From Oleiphilus sp. (GTDB lineage: Bacteria > Pseudomonadota > Gammaproteobacteria > Pseudomonadales > Oleiphilaceae), in the NCBI GenBank assembly GCA_006212045.1, contig PZPK01000020.1:20604-84603 (forward strand): DNA of 64,000 bases. Direction: 5' to 3'. Shown here piece after piece: positions 8,617 to 16,770 of this stretch; within the stretch, counting starts at the first letter, position 1; every line of letters begins with the position of its first letter. The translations under genes and the position numbers were made by a program. The notes under the pieces were generated by a model. It was not told the origin of the DNA, ran no database searches, and saw only the letters and a program-made list of their open reading frames with translations.

Positions 8617-8651
8617 GGCGCGCATGACAACAATGCATTGTCATGCGCGCC
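8617..8651 (+). promoter_or_regulatory. Perfect 14-bp stem-loop between hydrolase and helical partner
   Basis: GGCGCGCATGACAA (8617-8630) pairs fully with 8638-8651 around the 7-base loop CAATGCA. No T-run follows, so it is not a standard intrinsic terminator. It could protect the 3' end of the hydrolase message or lower expression of the next gene. Confidence 0.6.
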
Positions 8652-8684
8652 TAAATCGCTGAACATATTAAACAAGGTATTCCA

Positions 8685-9431
8685 ATGAACAGGAAAGTAT
8701 TGATCGGCACCGGTTTACTCGGCACTTGTGCACTCGGCATTTTATTGATCGGACAGGGCTCTGACCCCGACCAGGCAACTCAGGTACCTCCTATGGCGCA
8801 ACAGGCTTCGCCACAGACCAATGCGCAAGAAGGCAATGAGTCCGGAATTGCTGGCCCCCAGGCTTCACTGCTTGAACAGGTGTCCAAAGGCACAGATCTA
8901 CTGGGTTCACTTAGCGATTCCGAGCTGCTAAGTAAGCTGGAAATAGATGACCGAGCACTGGCCTGGGCCAAGGTCGATCTGCAGGCCATTCGTGATGAAA
9001 TCCCCAATAACAGCTACTGGGAACTCGCCGCACCCACACAGGATGAAGCGCTAAAACAGCACCGTAAAGAGGTGAAGGAATACTGGCGAGCACGAGAAAA
9101 CAAAATCTCGGCCAATCTCGCCACTGAAGAGGAAATCAGAGAGTACTTCGCGCGTCAGGACAAAATCTCCAACGACTATGTCGAGTTCTCCACCATTCTA
9201 TTGAACAAACATGGCTCCGATCTGCCTGAGACCGACTACGGGATGCAGAACCTGGGTCGTAAACTGCACCTGGCTCGCCTTCAGGATATTCCGGGCCAGT
9301 TGGCGAGAGCACTGGAAAACCGTGAGAATTTCCTGTCACGCAAATCCGAATGGCTGGCTGACAAGGACGCTTATGAGGCGAAGCTGCGACAGGAACGCGA
9401 TGCCGCTTTGAAAAAGCTGGGAAAGATCTAG
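8685..9431 (+). CDS. Membrane-anchored helical protein, lipase-chaperone-like architecture
   Basis: 248 residues: an uncleaved N-terminal membrane anchor (about 5-24), a Gln/Pro/Ser-rich linker (28-60), then almost entirely charged helices to the C-terminus. This is the layout of the steric lipase foldases (Lif), and it sits directly after a secreted ester hydrolase as Lif genes do. I do not see the Lif RxxFDY motif, so membership of that family is not supported; SLSDSELLSKLEIDD only vaguely recalls it. Best called a conserved-looking hypothetical protein, possibly a folding partner of the upstream hydrolase. Confidence 0.7.
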   Translation: MNRKVLIGTGLLGTCALGILLIGQGSDPDQATQVPPMAQQASPQTNAQEGNESGIAGPQASLLEQVSKGTDLLGSLSDSELLSKLEIDDRALAWAKVDLQAIRDEIPNNSYWELAAPTQDEALKQHRKEVKEYWRARENKISANLATEEEIREYFARQDKISNDYVEFSTILLNKHGSDLPETDYGMQNLGRKLHLARLQDIPGQLARALENRENFLSRKSEWLADKDAYEAKLRQERDAALKKLGKI

Positions 9432-9446
9432 GCGCAGTGTATTGAT

Positions 9447-11039
9447 GTGAAGAGTGTAACGTGCGCAAACAAAGGCATGCCTCTCTGGCAGCGCCTTTGC
9501 CTGCCTGCGCTGGGCGGAATCTGCTATGCTCTGGGTAACATCGGCTATGGCCTTTGGCCCTTGGCTTTGATCTGCCTTCTGCCTTTGTGGCGCGTGCTGC
9601 TGACATCTCAGCTGACACAGTGGCGACATGCTTTTGCGAGTGGCATGGTGTTTGGACTGGCCATTTATCTGAGCGGCTTTCATTGGCTATTTGCGCTGAC
9701 TGACCAGTTTGTTGAGAGCGGGCCAGTCGCTTTTTTCCTATGGGGCTTGACCGGCCTTCTCTTTGCTTCCGGCTATGCGGTTTATACCTGCACCATTCAT
9801 TTTCTGCGACGCTTTTCCTTACCCATCTGGGCGGCGCTGTGTTTGCCGTTGCTTCTCATCGAATGGTGGCAGGTCAATCTGTTCCCCGCATACCTTGGAC
9901 TGGGCCTGATTGAACAGGCAAGCTTATCGCAATTGGCCAGCCTTGGCGGCCCGCTGCTGTTGAGTGCCTTTGCTTTGTGGCTGAATGTACTGTGTTATCG
10001 GGCTGTTTTTCCGAAAGACCGACAACAACGCGTTTTGATTCTGGCCCAGATGCCGCTGCCCTTTCTCTTATGTATCGCTTATACCAGCATGCAGGCACCG
10101 ATGGCCACCAAGACCGAGACAGACAACGCACTCAGGGTAGGACTGATACAAAACAATGTCGTTAAACTTGAGACCCACCAGCAAAACCGCCTGAGTCATC
10201 AAAGGAATCTGGAACTTAGCCGCGCATTATTGGCCGAACAGCCGGTCGACCTGCTGATATGGCCTGAGTCTTCCTATACCCGGGCCTTGCGCCGCCCGCT
10301 GCCTTTGGATGCACAATTTATCCGGCAGGACATTTCAACGCCCTTGCTGTTTGGCGGTACATCGAACTGGCATCATCCAGGGCAGGGTCGCGCCGCAACA
10401 GCAAACTCGATCTTTCTGGTCGATGACAGTGGAAGCGTCACCCAGGTCTACGACAAACAAAACCTGATCCCGTTTGCCGAATCGGTTCCCTTTATCGAGC
10501 ATATGGAAACGCTGCGCAGTGACTACCTCGCGCTGTTGCTACGCTACTTCCCCTGGCATCAAAGCTTTCAGGCAGGACCGGAAAACGGCGTCATCACACT
10601 TGGCAATTTCCGCATCGCAACACCGATTTGCTATGAGATGATACTGCCGGGTTACGTGCGCGATCTGGTAAACAAGGAAAAAGCTAATCTGATCGTATCC
10701 ATTGCAAACGATGCCTGGTTCGGAGAGTCTCAGGAACCCTGGATCCATCTTGCACTGTCCCGCCTGCGCGCCATTGAGCACGGCTTATGGGTCGTACGCG
10801 CCACCAATAGCGGTATCAGTGCCATTATCAATCCGCGCGGTGAGATCGAGGCACAAACAGGGCTGTTCAGTGCCGAAACGCTGACAGCAAGCGTCCAAGC
10901 CAGACAGGCAGATACGCTATATTCTCGCTTTGGAGACTGGGTTGGCGTGTCGTCCCTGCTTCTGCTGCTCGCATGGTTGTTACCTCGCCTTATGCGAAGG
11001 TATTTACTGCAAGGTTTGCCCGCTCGCTCTCACCACTGA
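9447..11039 (+). CDS. lnt: Apolipoprotein N-acyltransferase
   Basis: Adds the third acyl chain to the N-terminal cysteine of lipoproteins at the periplasmic face of the inner membrane. The 530 residues have several N-terminal membrane segments (about 15-215) and a nitrilase-type C-N hydrolase domain (about 230-490). The Glu-Lys-Cys triad is E274 (WPESS), K336 (DKQNLIPFAE) and C394 (CYEM). A final membrane helix lies near 500-520. It starts 15 bases after the helical protein. Its 3' end overlaps the convergent AraC gene by 36 bases. Confidence 0.96.
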   Translation: MKSVTCANKGMPLWQRLCLPALGGICYALGNIGYGLWPLALICLLPLWRVLLTSQLTQWRHAFASGMVFGLAIYLSGFHWLFALTDQFVESGPVAFFLWGLTGLLFASGYAVYTCTIHFLRRFSLPIWAALCLPLLLIEWWQVNLFPAYLGLGLIEQASLSQLASLGGPLLLSAFALWLNVLCYRAVFPKDRQQRVLILAQMPLPFLLCIAYTSMQAPMATKTETDNALRVGLIQNNVVKLETHQQNRLSHQRNLELSRALLAEQPVDLLIWPESSYTRALRRPLPLDAQFIRQDISTPLLFGGTSNWHHPGQGRAATANSIFLVDDSGSVTQVYDKQNLIPFAESVPFIEHMETLRSDYLALLLRYFPWHQSFQAGPENGVITLGNFRIATPICYEMILPGYVRDLVNKEKANLIVSIANDAWFGESQEPWIHLALSRLRAIEHGLWVVRATNSGISAIINPRGEIEAQTGLFSAETLTASVQARQADTLYSRFGDWVGVSSLLLLLAWLLPRLMRRYLLQGLPARSHH

Positions 11040-12041
11040 GGGCTTCTGACCGGTCCAGCCCTTGAACGCGCGCCGAAAACTGGAGGCGTCGCTGAATCCC
11101 AGGTGCTCGGCCACCTCTTCAACACTCAGCATGGTGTCCTTCAGCATGATGATCGACTGCTTGCGCTTAAAGGCATTGATCAGGCACTGATAGCTGGTAT
11201 CACGCTCGTGCAACTTGCGATACAAACTGCTGCGCGACACCCCGAGCTGTTCTGCGACACTTTCGATCGGCGGAAAATCCGGAAACGACTGGGCCAGAAT
11301 GTCATTTACTTGCTGAATAATACAAAAACGGCGTTTCCAACGTTCCAGTACCGATTCGCAATGATCTGCTTTCAACTTTTCCAGCGCAGCGTTTGCGGAT
11401 GGAATGGGCAAATCAAGGTAGCACCGTTCAAAAGCCACCTCATGGCACGGAGCATCAAAGATGATAGAGCAGCCAAAGTGCTGCGCATATTGTTTGAAAT
11501 GGGCCGGCCGTGCATAGGGGAAACTGAGCCGGATCGGTCTGAGGGCCTGGCCGGTCAGCCAGGTAGCCTGACTGACAAAGCAGGAATAGAGCGCTTCGGA
11601 CAGAAAATACTGCAAAGGTAATGGCAATCGTTTGGAACCGAAGTGTACTGAGCGCAAAGTCGCTACTGACTCGGTGCACACCAAATCGACATCAAATGAC
11701 ATCGCCATCAGCAGGCGATAGCGACACAGATACTCCATCGCCTTACCCACTGAGGGAGATGACATCACCAATTGTCCCAGCGTATCAGCCGAAGCAATCT
11801 GTATCAGTTTCCCGTAGCGCAATCCGAATCCCGGAGGCACGTCGTTCAAGGATAAGGCCAGACAATTAAAGATCTGGCTAAGACTCACCCTTTTCTTGTA
11901 GTTCTCCAGATCAGCCACGGGGCCGTGATAGCCCTTGAGCGAAAAGCCTTCCTCCTCAAGCATGACTTTAAGCAAGCCGAGAAAAAACACACCAACGACT
12001 TCGTCTTCCTTGTCGAAACGATACCCATAGGGATGCATCAT
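11004..12041 (-). CDS. AraC-family transcriptional regulator, OruR/arabinose-binding-domain type
   Basis: 345 residues from the ATG at 12041, which has GAAGG about 9 bases upstream. An open frame continues to a TTG at 12152 but lacks a ribosome site. The N-terminal two thirds match the ligand domain seen in OruR-like regulators, and the last 100 residues are the AraC helix-turn-helix pair ending in FSDASSFRRAFKGWTGQKP. Targets are unknown; neighbours do not form an obvious regulon. Its last 36 bases overlap the end of lnt. Confidence 0.92.
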   Translation of the reverse strand: MMHPYGYRFDKEDEVVGVFFLGLLKVMLEEEGFSLKGYHGPVADLENYKKRVSLSQIFNCLALSLNDVPPGFGLRYGKLIQIASADTLGQLVMSSPSVGKAMEYLCRYRLLMAMSFDVDLVCTESVATLRSVHFGSKRLPLPLQYFLSEALYSCFVSQATWLTGQALRPIRLSFPYARPAHFKQYAQHFGCSIIFDAPCHEVAFERCYLDLPIPSANAALEKLKADHCESVLERWKRRFCIIQQVNDILAQSFPDFPPIESVAEQLGVSRSSLYRKLHERDTSYQCLINAFKRKQSIIMLKDTMLSVEEVAEHLGFSDASSFRRAFKGWTGQKPSVVRASGQTLQ

Positions 12042-12651
12042 AGTATGAACGCCTTCTGTCTGTCGTTCACGAGCGCACTCGCGACACGTCGAAACACCTG
12101 AGACTTCAGCACTACACTCGAGGTTGTAAAAACAAATATTACAGAACTGCAAGCTTAGGCATCAATACCTGATGCTGTGCAAATCATGGGAGACACTTTG
12201 CAATTCGTTCAAGGCATTGTTTTATATAGATAAATGTGAGCCGCTTTTCCGCATCTGTTTGCCCGCCCGGCAAGGCCGGAAATTGAAGAAACACTAACCG
12301 CCCCCTCGTTATGCTCGGCAAACGCCTGCACTTCAGTAGGCCACTTTATCGCTTTGTCCGGACATATTCGGCGCTATGGCAAGTTTCGATGTCGGACTCC
12401 ATCATTCAGGTTCCGTGCAGGGAACACTTACCGGGTATTTTGTAATAATTTCCTTGAGACCCCGTAAAAACCATAACACTCGCAACTTAGATTGCCCGAA
12501 GGCCTTTGATATAGCGCGTTATGGCTTGACTGGCACGTTCCTGGCATTAACAAGTCCGGGCACGGTATTCGAACCGTAGCAGACAGTTCTCGACCATTGG
12601 GACATTCGGTCAATGCCGCCCACTCTGCAAGTTTTTATTTAAGGAGGATTT
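12042..12651. other. 610-base gap between AraC gene and DUF1328 gene
   Basis: Shared upstream region of two divergent genes. The part next to the AraC gene (12042-12152) is open in the AraC frame and would encode a cysteine cluster (CxxC-x5-C-x9-CxxC) if translated. The rest has a 67-codon plus-strand frame (12376-12579) without ribosome site or recognisable sequence. A TTGACT at 12526-12531 has no good -10 partner. No RNA gene seen. Confidence 0.5.
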
Positions 12652-12828
12652 ATGCTTCGCTGGTCACTGACATTTCTTATCATTGCCCTGATTGCCGGTG
12701 TACTCGGATTCGGGGGAATCGCCGGAGCGGCGACCGAAATTGCAAAAATCATTTTTATGATTTTTCTGGTCCTGCTGGTCATTTCTGTTGTTGCACAAGC
12801 CGTTCGCGGTCGTCCCCCGCAGGCTTGA
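12652..12828 (+). CDS. Small two-helix membrane protein, DUF1328 (YtjA) family
   Basis: 58 residues with AAGGAGG directly upstream. There are two hydrophobic helices (about 4-24 and 31-50) separated by [12 protein letters not shown], and a short basic tail. This is the typical size and pattern of the DUF1328 inner-membrane proteins, which are often induced by envelope or osmotic stress; the function is not known. A small lipoprotein gene follows after 61 bases, probably in the same transcript. Confidence 0.85.
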   Translation: MLRWSLTFLIIALIAGVLGFGGIAGAATEIAKIIFMIFLVLLVISVVAQAVRGRPPQA

Positions 12829-12889
12829 GCAAAGGGAAACCACTCTCACGCTAAGAAGATCTCTAACCCGGGAAAACAGGAGTAACACT

Positions 12890-13075
12890 ATGAAGACATT
12901 ATTTATGGCAATGTTATTGGCGCTGGCAACCCTTGGCAGCACAGCTTGCAGCGAAGGCAGCGCAGAAAAAGCTGGTGAACAGATTGACGAAACCATGACC
13001 AATCTTGAGAACAGCGTCGAAGACGCCTGTGAGAAGGCGAAAGAAGGCCTTGCCCTGGAAGACCAGGATTGTTAA
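12890..13075 (+). CDS. Small lipoprotein
   Basis: 61 residues starting at an ATG preceded by CAGGAG. The signal peptide ends at Cys20 (LGSTAC, a weak lipobox), followed by an acidic amphipathic helix (EQIDETMTNLENSVEDACEKAKEG) resembling the short Lpp-like or entericidin-like stress lipoproteins. Probably envelope-located. It is followed by a stem-loop at 13142-13178 and is likely co-transcribed with the DUF1328 gene. Confidence 0.75.
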   Translation: MKTLFMAMLLALATLGSTACSEGSAEKAGEQIDETMTNLENSVEDACEKAKEGLALEDQDC

Positions 13076-13141
13076 GGGTCGCGTATTTCCCTGGCTTATC
13101 CTGAACCACGCAGAAAGGTTCAACCCTAAAGAGCGCCAGGA

Positions 13142-13183
13142 GGCGCAGCCCCCCGGTAGAGTAATCGGGGGTTGCGCCGGTTT
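13142..13183 (+). terminator. GC-rich stem-loop ending the DUF1328/lipoprotein transcript
   Basis: GGCGCAGCCCCCCG (13142-13155) pairs with CGGGGGTTGCGCC (13166-13178) with one G-T pair and a 10-base loop. Only a short TTT follows. It sits in the convergent junction with the DUF2254 gene, which ends at 13184. Terminator role is likely but the T-run is poor. Confidence 0.6.
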
Positions 13184-14452
13184 CTAACCAGATGGACTGG
13201 ATTGCAAAAAGGTCGATGCCTCTTTCAGCTGTTCAAGTTCAGACGGCAATTGCAAACCCTTTTCTGCATGAGCAACGGTAAGGTAAGCAGCCTTGCGCGC
13301 GGATGTTGCGACCGTTTCATGCCCCAGCCGTGTCAATGTTGACAAGGCCTTTAGCGTACGAACAACCACCTCGATACTGCCCGCCCCATCGCGACTAATC
13401 GCACTGAATGCATTCTGAAGCAGCTCATCCGTGGCTAGAGCGGGAACCGCAACCCTGTCAAAATCAATTTTTGGCTGGCTCTGGCCCTGATCAGAAAAGC
13501 GCACAAACACCCTGACAAAAATATCGGTAATTTCAATCGCCGTGCCCGGGTCATTGACTGCAGGTGACAAGGCGCGGCTGGCAATTTCGGACAGGGCAAT
13601 CAGGCCGAACTGGGGATCATCGTCAAAGGTACGGTCGCGGCCAATTTCAAAGGCATCAACAAGCGACTTGGTTTCCAATGCCATTTCGGCACGCGACTGA
13701 TCCTCAGCGGTGACATAAGCCAGAGGCTGGTCAGGTGTCACAAAAACGCCGGGCAACACGGCAAGCTCGATGCGCAAGGCGGCATTTTCGGCAATGGTTT
13801 GCAACTTCAGCATATCAATGCGTTGAATATAACCAACCTCTTCTGGGCATATCGGCTCACCTTCCATACTATTTTCTGATGCCACTCCTCCCAGAAAAGG
13901 CATATCCCTGCGGCGCATCAATGCTTCGCATGTCGCATGCTCTACCTTTTCGATCACCGTCCCAAGCAAACCTAGCCGCGCAATACTGTCCACCCATTTG
14001 ATAAAACTGAAAATCACCAGCACAAACACAAATATGGTAATCAGGAAAAGGAAGAACTTGCCGGCATTCTCGTAATAGCCATTGAGCATTGCGACCTGGG
14101 CCACAATGCTGAAGATAAATGCACCAATAAAGGTAGAAAGTGCGTTCTGGGAAACGTCGTCCGAAACCACCAATGCAAAGGAGCGAGGCGTCCCTGATTT
14201 ACTTGCAGATTGATAAGCCGCCAGCATCGAACCAACTGCAAATACAGCCATCACCAACATACTTGAAGAAATCACTTTCAAGAGCATCGTAATGGATTCA
14301 GGATTGACCTTGGGAACGTTCCGAAATACCGCAAGTTCGTCAACGAGCTGCGCCAGAAAGGCAACGATAACGGAAAGTATGCAAACCAATAGCGGTTTGA
14401 CCCAAAGCCGCTCTGCCCAACGATTGATAATAAACCTTAGCTTGTCCTGCAT
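13184..14452 (-). CDS. DUF2254 inner-membrane protein
   Basis: 422 residues. Four transmembrane helices are evident in the first third (about 19-37, 54-78, 107-125, 132-152), then a cytoplasmic C-terminal half with LAYVTAEDQS and SRALSPAVNDPGTA, the latter being the characteristic stretch of DUF2254. The molecular function of the family is unknown. It lies upstream of nothing obviously related; the EEP-family gene begins further upstream on the same strand with a 96-base gap. Confidence 0.85.
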   Translation of the reverse strand: MQDKLRFIINRWAERLWVKPLLVCILSVIVAFLAQLVDELAVFRNVPKVNPESITMLLKVISSSMLVMAVFAVGSMLAAYQSASKSGTPRSFALVVSDDVSQNALSTFIGAFIFSIVAQVAMLNGYYENAGKFFLFLITIFVFVLVIFSFIKWVDSIARLGLLGTVIEKVEHATCEALMRRRDMPFLGGVASENSMEGEPICPEEVGYIQRIDMLKLQTIAENAALRIELAVLPGVFVTPDQPLAYVTAEDQSRAEMALETKSLVDAFEIGRDRTFDDDPQFGLIALSEIASRALSPAVNDPGTAIEITDIFVRVFVRFSDQGQSQPKIDFDRVAVPALATDELLQNAFSAISRDGAGSIEVVVRTLKALSTLTRLGHETVATSARKAAYLTVAHAEKGLQLPSELEQLKEASTFLQSSPSG

Positions 14453-14548
14453 GCAGAACTCCTTGATCGGGAAAGATCATCATAACACTCAAAGTGCTTG
14501 GCAAAACACACAGACATACGGGCATCATTGTCAAACTGTCCCGCTGCG

Positions 14549-15631
14549 TTATTCTCCGGGTTCGGGCACATCCCGCGTGCTCGCCGGCTGATTGTCCGTG
14601 ATGTCGTCTGCAAGGTCTTGGTCTTCACTATCGGCAGTCAAACCGGCCCGCTCTGTACTTCTCCTGGAGTTGAAGTACAACTCTGTGAGCAGTGCGAAAT
14701 GATCCGAACCAAAGTATGGAAGCCGTCGAATTTCTTTTACCGTAAAATCTTCGCTGTGAAATAAATGATCGAGTGGCCAGCGCAGAAAGGGATATTTTGC
14801 ATGGAAGGTATTAAACATACCCCGTCCGACTCGCGGATCCAGCAAACCGCTCAATTTGCGAAACAGTCGGGTCGTAGAGGACCAGGCCACATCATTCAGA
14901 TCGCCGGTGACCACCACCGGTTGGTCGCTGTCCTTAATACTACGCGCGACGATCACCAGTTCCGAATCCCGTTCTGCTGACTCCGTATTTTCAGTCGGGC
15001 TGGGCGGTGCCGGGTGGAGGAAGTGCATACGCACCGATATCCCGGAGCGCAATTGAAGCAAGGCATGTATGGAGGGCACATCCTCTTCCACCAGATAAGC
15101 GATTTCTGTTTCCAACAGCGGCAAACGGGAATACACATGCATGCCATAGAGATTATCCAAGGGGCACTTGATACTGTATGGCATACAGTCCTGCAAGGTA
15201 TCCAGGTGCGCCTGCCACCATTGGTCGGACTCGAGCGTAACCAACACATCAGGGGCGTATTGATGCACCAGTTCCAGTAATGCATTCGCATTTCTGTTCG
15301 GCGTTAACACATTGGCTGTAAGGATACTGAGCTTTCTCTCAGCCGGCGTTGAGGTGCTTGTCTTGACTTCTTTCCGCCAGAAAACAGAGTAAGGCAGAAT
15401 CCACCATAATTGCCAGATCAGACACAAGGCCGTTACGAGCGAAAGCAGCCACGACCAAACGAGCGTTTTATCCAAGCTGATTGTCTGCAACACAATCACG
15501 ATAGCCGCCAGTATTGCCAGTTGCAGGCGAGGAAAGTCCATTGACCTGACCAACCAATGGGGATGGCGCCATAGCGGCAGAACCGTTGCCACAAACAGTA
15601 CCAAGGTTGCGATCACAACGACAGCGCTCAT
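14549..15631 (-). CDS. Endonuclease/exonuclease/phosphatase-family membrane protein
   Basis: 360 residues from an ATG with GGA 6 bases upstream; a GTG at 15694 would give 381. Three N-terminal membrane helices (about 2-20, 35-52, 57-77) precede an EEP hydrolase domain (about 103-310) with TANVLTPN, VTGDLND, LDHLF and GSDHFALL, which carry the metal-binding and catalytic Asn/Asp/His residues. The C-terminal tail is acidic and low in complexity. Membrane-tethered EEP proteins of this layout are common and uncharacterised; the substrate could be a phosphodiester lipid or nucleic acid. Confidence 0.88.
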   Translation of the reverse strand: MSAVVVIATLVLFVATVLPLWRHPHWLVRSMDFPRLQLAILAAIVIVLQTISLDKTLVWSWLLSLVTALCLIWQLWWILPYSVFWRKEVKTSTSTPAERKLSILTANVLTPNRNANALLELVHQYAPDVLVTLESDQWWQAHLDTLQDCMPYSIKCPLDNLYGMHVYSRLPLLETEIAYLVEEDVPSIHALLQLRSGISVRMHFLHPAPPSPTENTESAERDSELVIVARSIKDSDQPVVVTGDLNDVAWSSTTRLFRKLSGLLDPRVGRGMFNTFHAKYPFLRWPLDHLFHSEDFTVKEIRRLPYFGSDHFALLTELYFNSRRSTERAGLTADSEDQDLADDITDNQPASTRDVPEPGE

Positions 15632-15828
15632 GTCTGATCCCGCGTGCATTGTAGGCTCAGTATCGAATCGGTTGACGGGCAAACGATCGGACACCCTGAT
15701 TCATACTTAGCCATCTCACCATGCACCGAATAGAACTTGAAAGACATGGTACCAATCCGTAGAAAAAGGATTTCACTAAAGAGAGCATAATACAATTCTC
15801 ACGCTCCGTGGCTGCAGAAATACGGAAA

Positions 15829-16131
15829 ATGGACCGTGAAAAGAATATTTTCGAGCTTAAACTATTTGGAAGCCACAAGCCGTTCCAAACAGAGGGAAAC
15901 AGAGACGCACAGATGAAGAACAGAAGATTAGAACCCGGGTCGAAAGAGCAAGACTTGATCCGTGATGCGTTGCGTGGTGAGTGGTCTCCGCGCTCTAGCC
16001 AGGATGCGTATTCCCAGAGACAAGCGCACGGATACGGAGCAAGCCTTTTCCCTCTCGACCCAGGCAGGCCTGAGCCTTTGATTACTCTATACGAGACGCA
16101 GAAGAATAAAACCGTCAATATTGACAGGTAG
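15829..16131 (+). CDS. Possible small hypothetical protein
   Basis: About 100 residues, hydrophilic, no family recognised, no signal peptide or repeats. CGGAAA precedes the ATG closely; a GTG at 15808 and an ATG at 15913 are alternatives. It is the only plausible reading frame in the gap between the EEP gene and the PaaI gene; the antisense frame is less protein-like. It may be non-coding. Confidence 0.35.
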   Translation: MDREKNIFELKLFGSHKPFQTEGNRDAQMKNRRLEPGSKEQDLIRDALRGEWSPRSSQDAYSQRQAHGYGASLFPLDPGRPEPLITLYETQKNKTVNIDR

Positions 16132-16168
16132 ACAGTTTAATTAAGAGCCGTCAGACCCCGATAAATAG

Positions 16169-16600
16169 CTATCCGCCTGTTTTTTTGTCCGAAGGTGGCA
16201 ATGAATAGCTGCCGGTAACATGTGCAACCAACTCATCCGAGCCTCGCGATGTTACGCCCACCTCGCAAAATGCGATGCGCTTTCCCATCTTCAGAATAGT
16301 GGCCTCAGCAAGCAGGTCGGCCTGCCCGGGGCGCTGCATGAAATTGATATTCAGATTGCTGGTCACGGCCATCGCGACATGCCCCAGACGTCCCAGAATG
16401 GCGGCATACATGGCGGTATCACCGGCAGCCATCATCACCGGGCCTGAAATTGAGCCTCCCGGCCGCAGATTCTGCTCACGAAAAGGCACACAAACCCGGG
16501 CATAAGACGGTCGGATTTCTTCGACTCTCAGATCGATATCTTCGGCCATCGGAACCCATTCCCGAATCAGTGCCTGTACTTCCGTTGCGGTCAACGCCAT
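16169..16600 (-). CDS. PaaI-family hotdog thioesterase
   Basis: 143 residues of a single hotdog fold. LRPGGSISGPVMMAAGDTAMYAAI (about 46-69) is the PaaI-type active-site helix with the Asp expected at the catalytic position, and TSNLNINFMQRP is the matching core strand. Such enzymes hydrolyse aryl- or acyl-CoA thioesters; the substrate here is open. It is divergent from proS. Confidence 0.9.
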   Translation of the reverse strand: MALTATEVQALIREWVPMAEDIDLRVEEIRPSYARVCVPFREQNLRPGGSISGPVMMAAGDTAMYAAILGRLGHVAMAVTSNLNINFMQRPGQADLLAEATILKMGKRIAFCEVGVTSRGSDELVAHVTGSYSLPPSDKKTGG

Positions 16601-16652
16601 CTATACTTTCCTCTATCAGTGCCACTTTCTACTTCGCAGACGCCCCATGTCG

Positions 16653-16681
16653 TTGTGCATTGGTCGACATAATTTTAGAAT
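16653..16681 (+). promoter_or_regulatory. Candidate proS promoter
   Basis: TTGTGC (16653-16658) and TAGAAT (16676-16681) are 17 bases apart, 90 bases before the proS ATG. The -10 matches 5 of 6, the -35 only about half. Confidence 0.35.
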
Positions 16682-16770
16682 GAGCGCTTTCAAAGTCAGG
16701 CGTCACGATAGAAGTAGCGCCGGGCGAATGCAAGAGCCTTTCAATTCAATCAGCAGGAAACCACCCACAC

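Noticed and set aside
8685..9431. Calling the helical protein a lipase chaperone (Lif)
   Set aside because: The RxxFDY Lif motif is not visible; only architecture and position agree.
12376..12579. 67-codon plus-strand frame
   Set aside because: No ribosome site, no recognisable composition, lies in a promoter region.
12550..12585. GGTTCGAATACC on the minus strand resembling a tRNA T-arm
   Set aside because: The loop does not fit seven bases with a five-pair stem, and no matching acceptor, D-arm or anticodon arm is found upstream.
15657..16118. 153-codon minus-strand frame
   Set aside because: Overlaps the start of the EEP gene and lies antisense to a more hydrophilic plus frame; composition (many Ser, Cys, Arg) is not protein-like.
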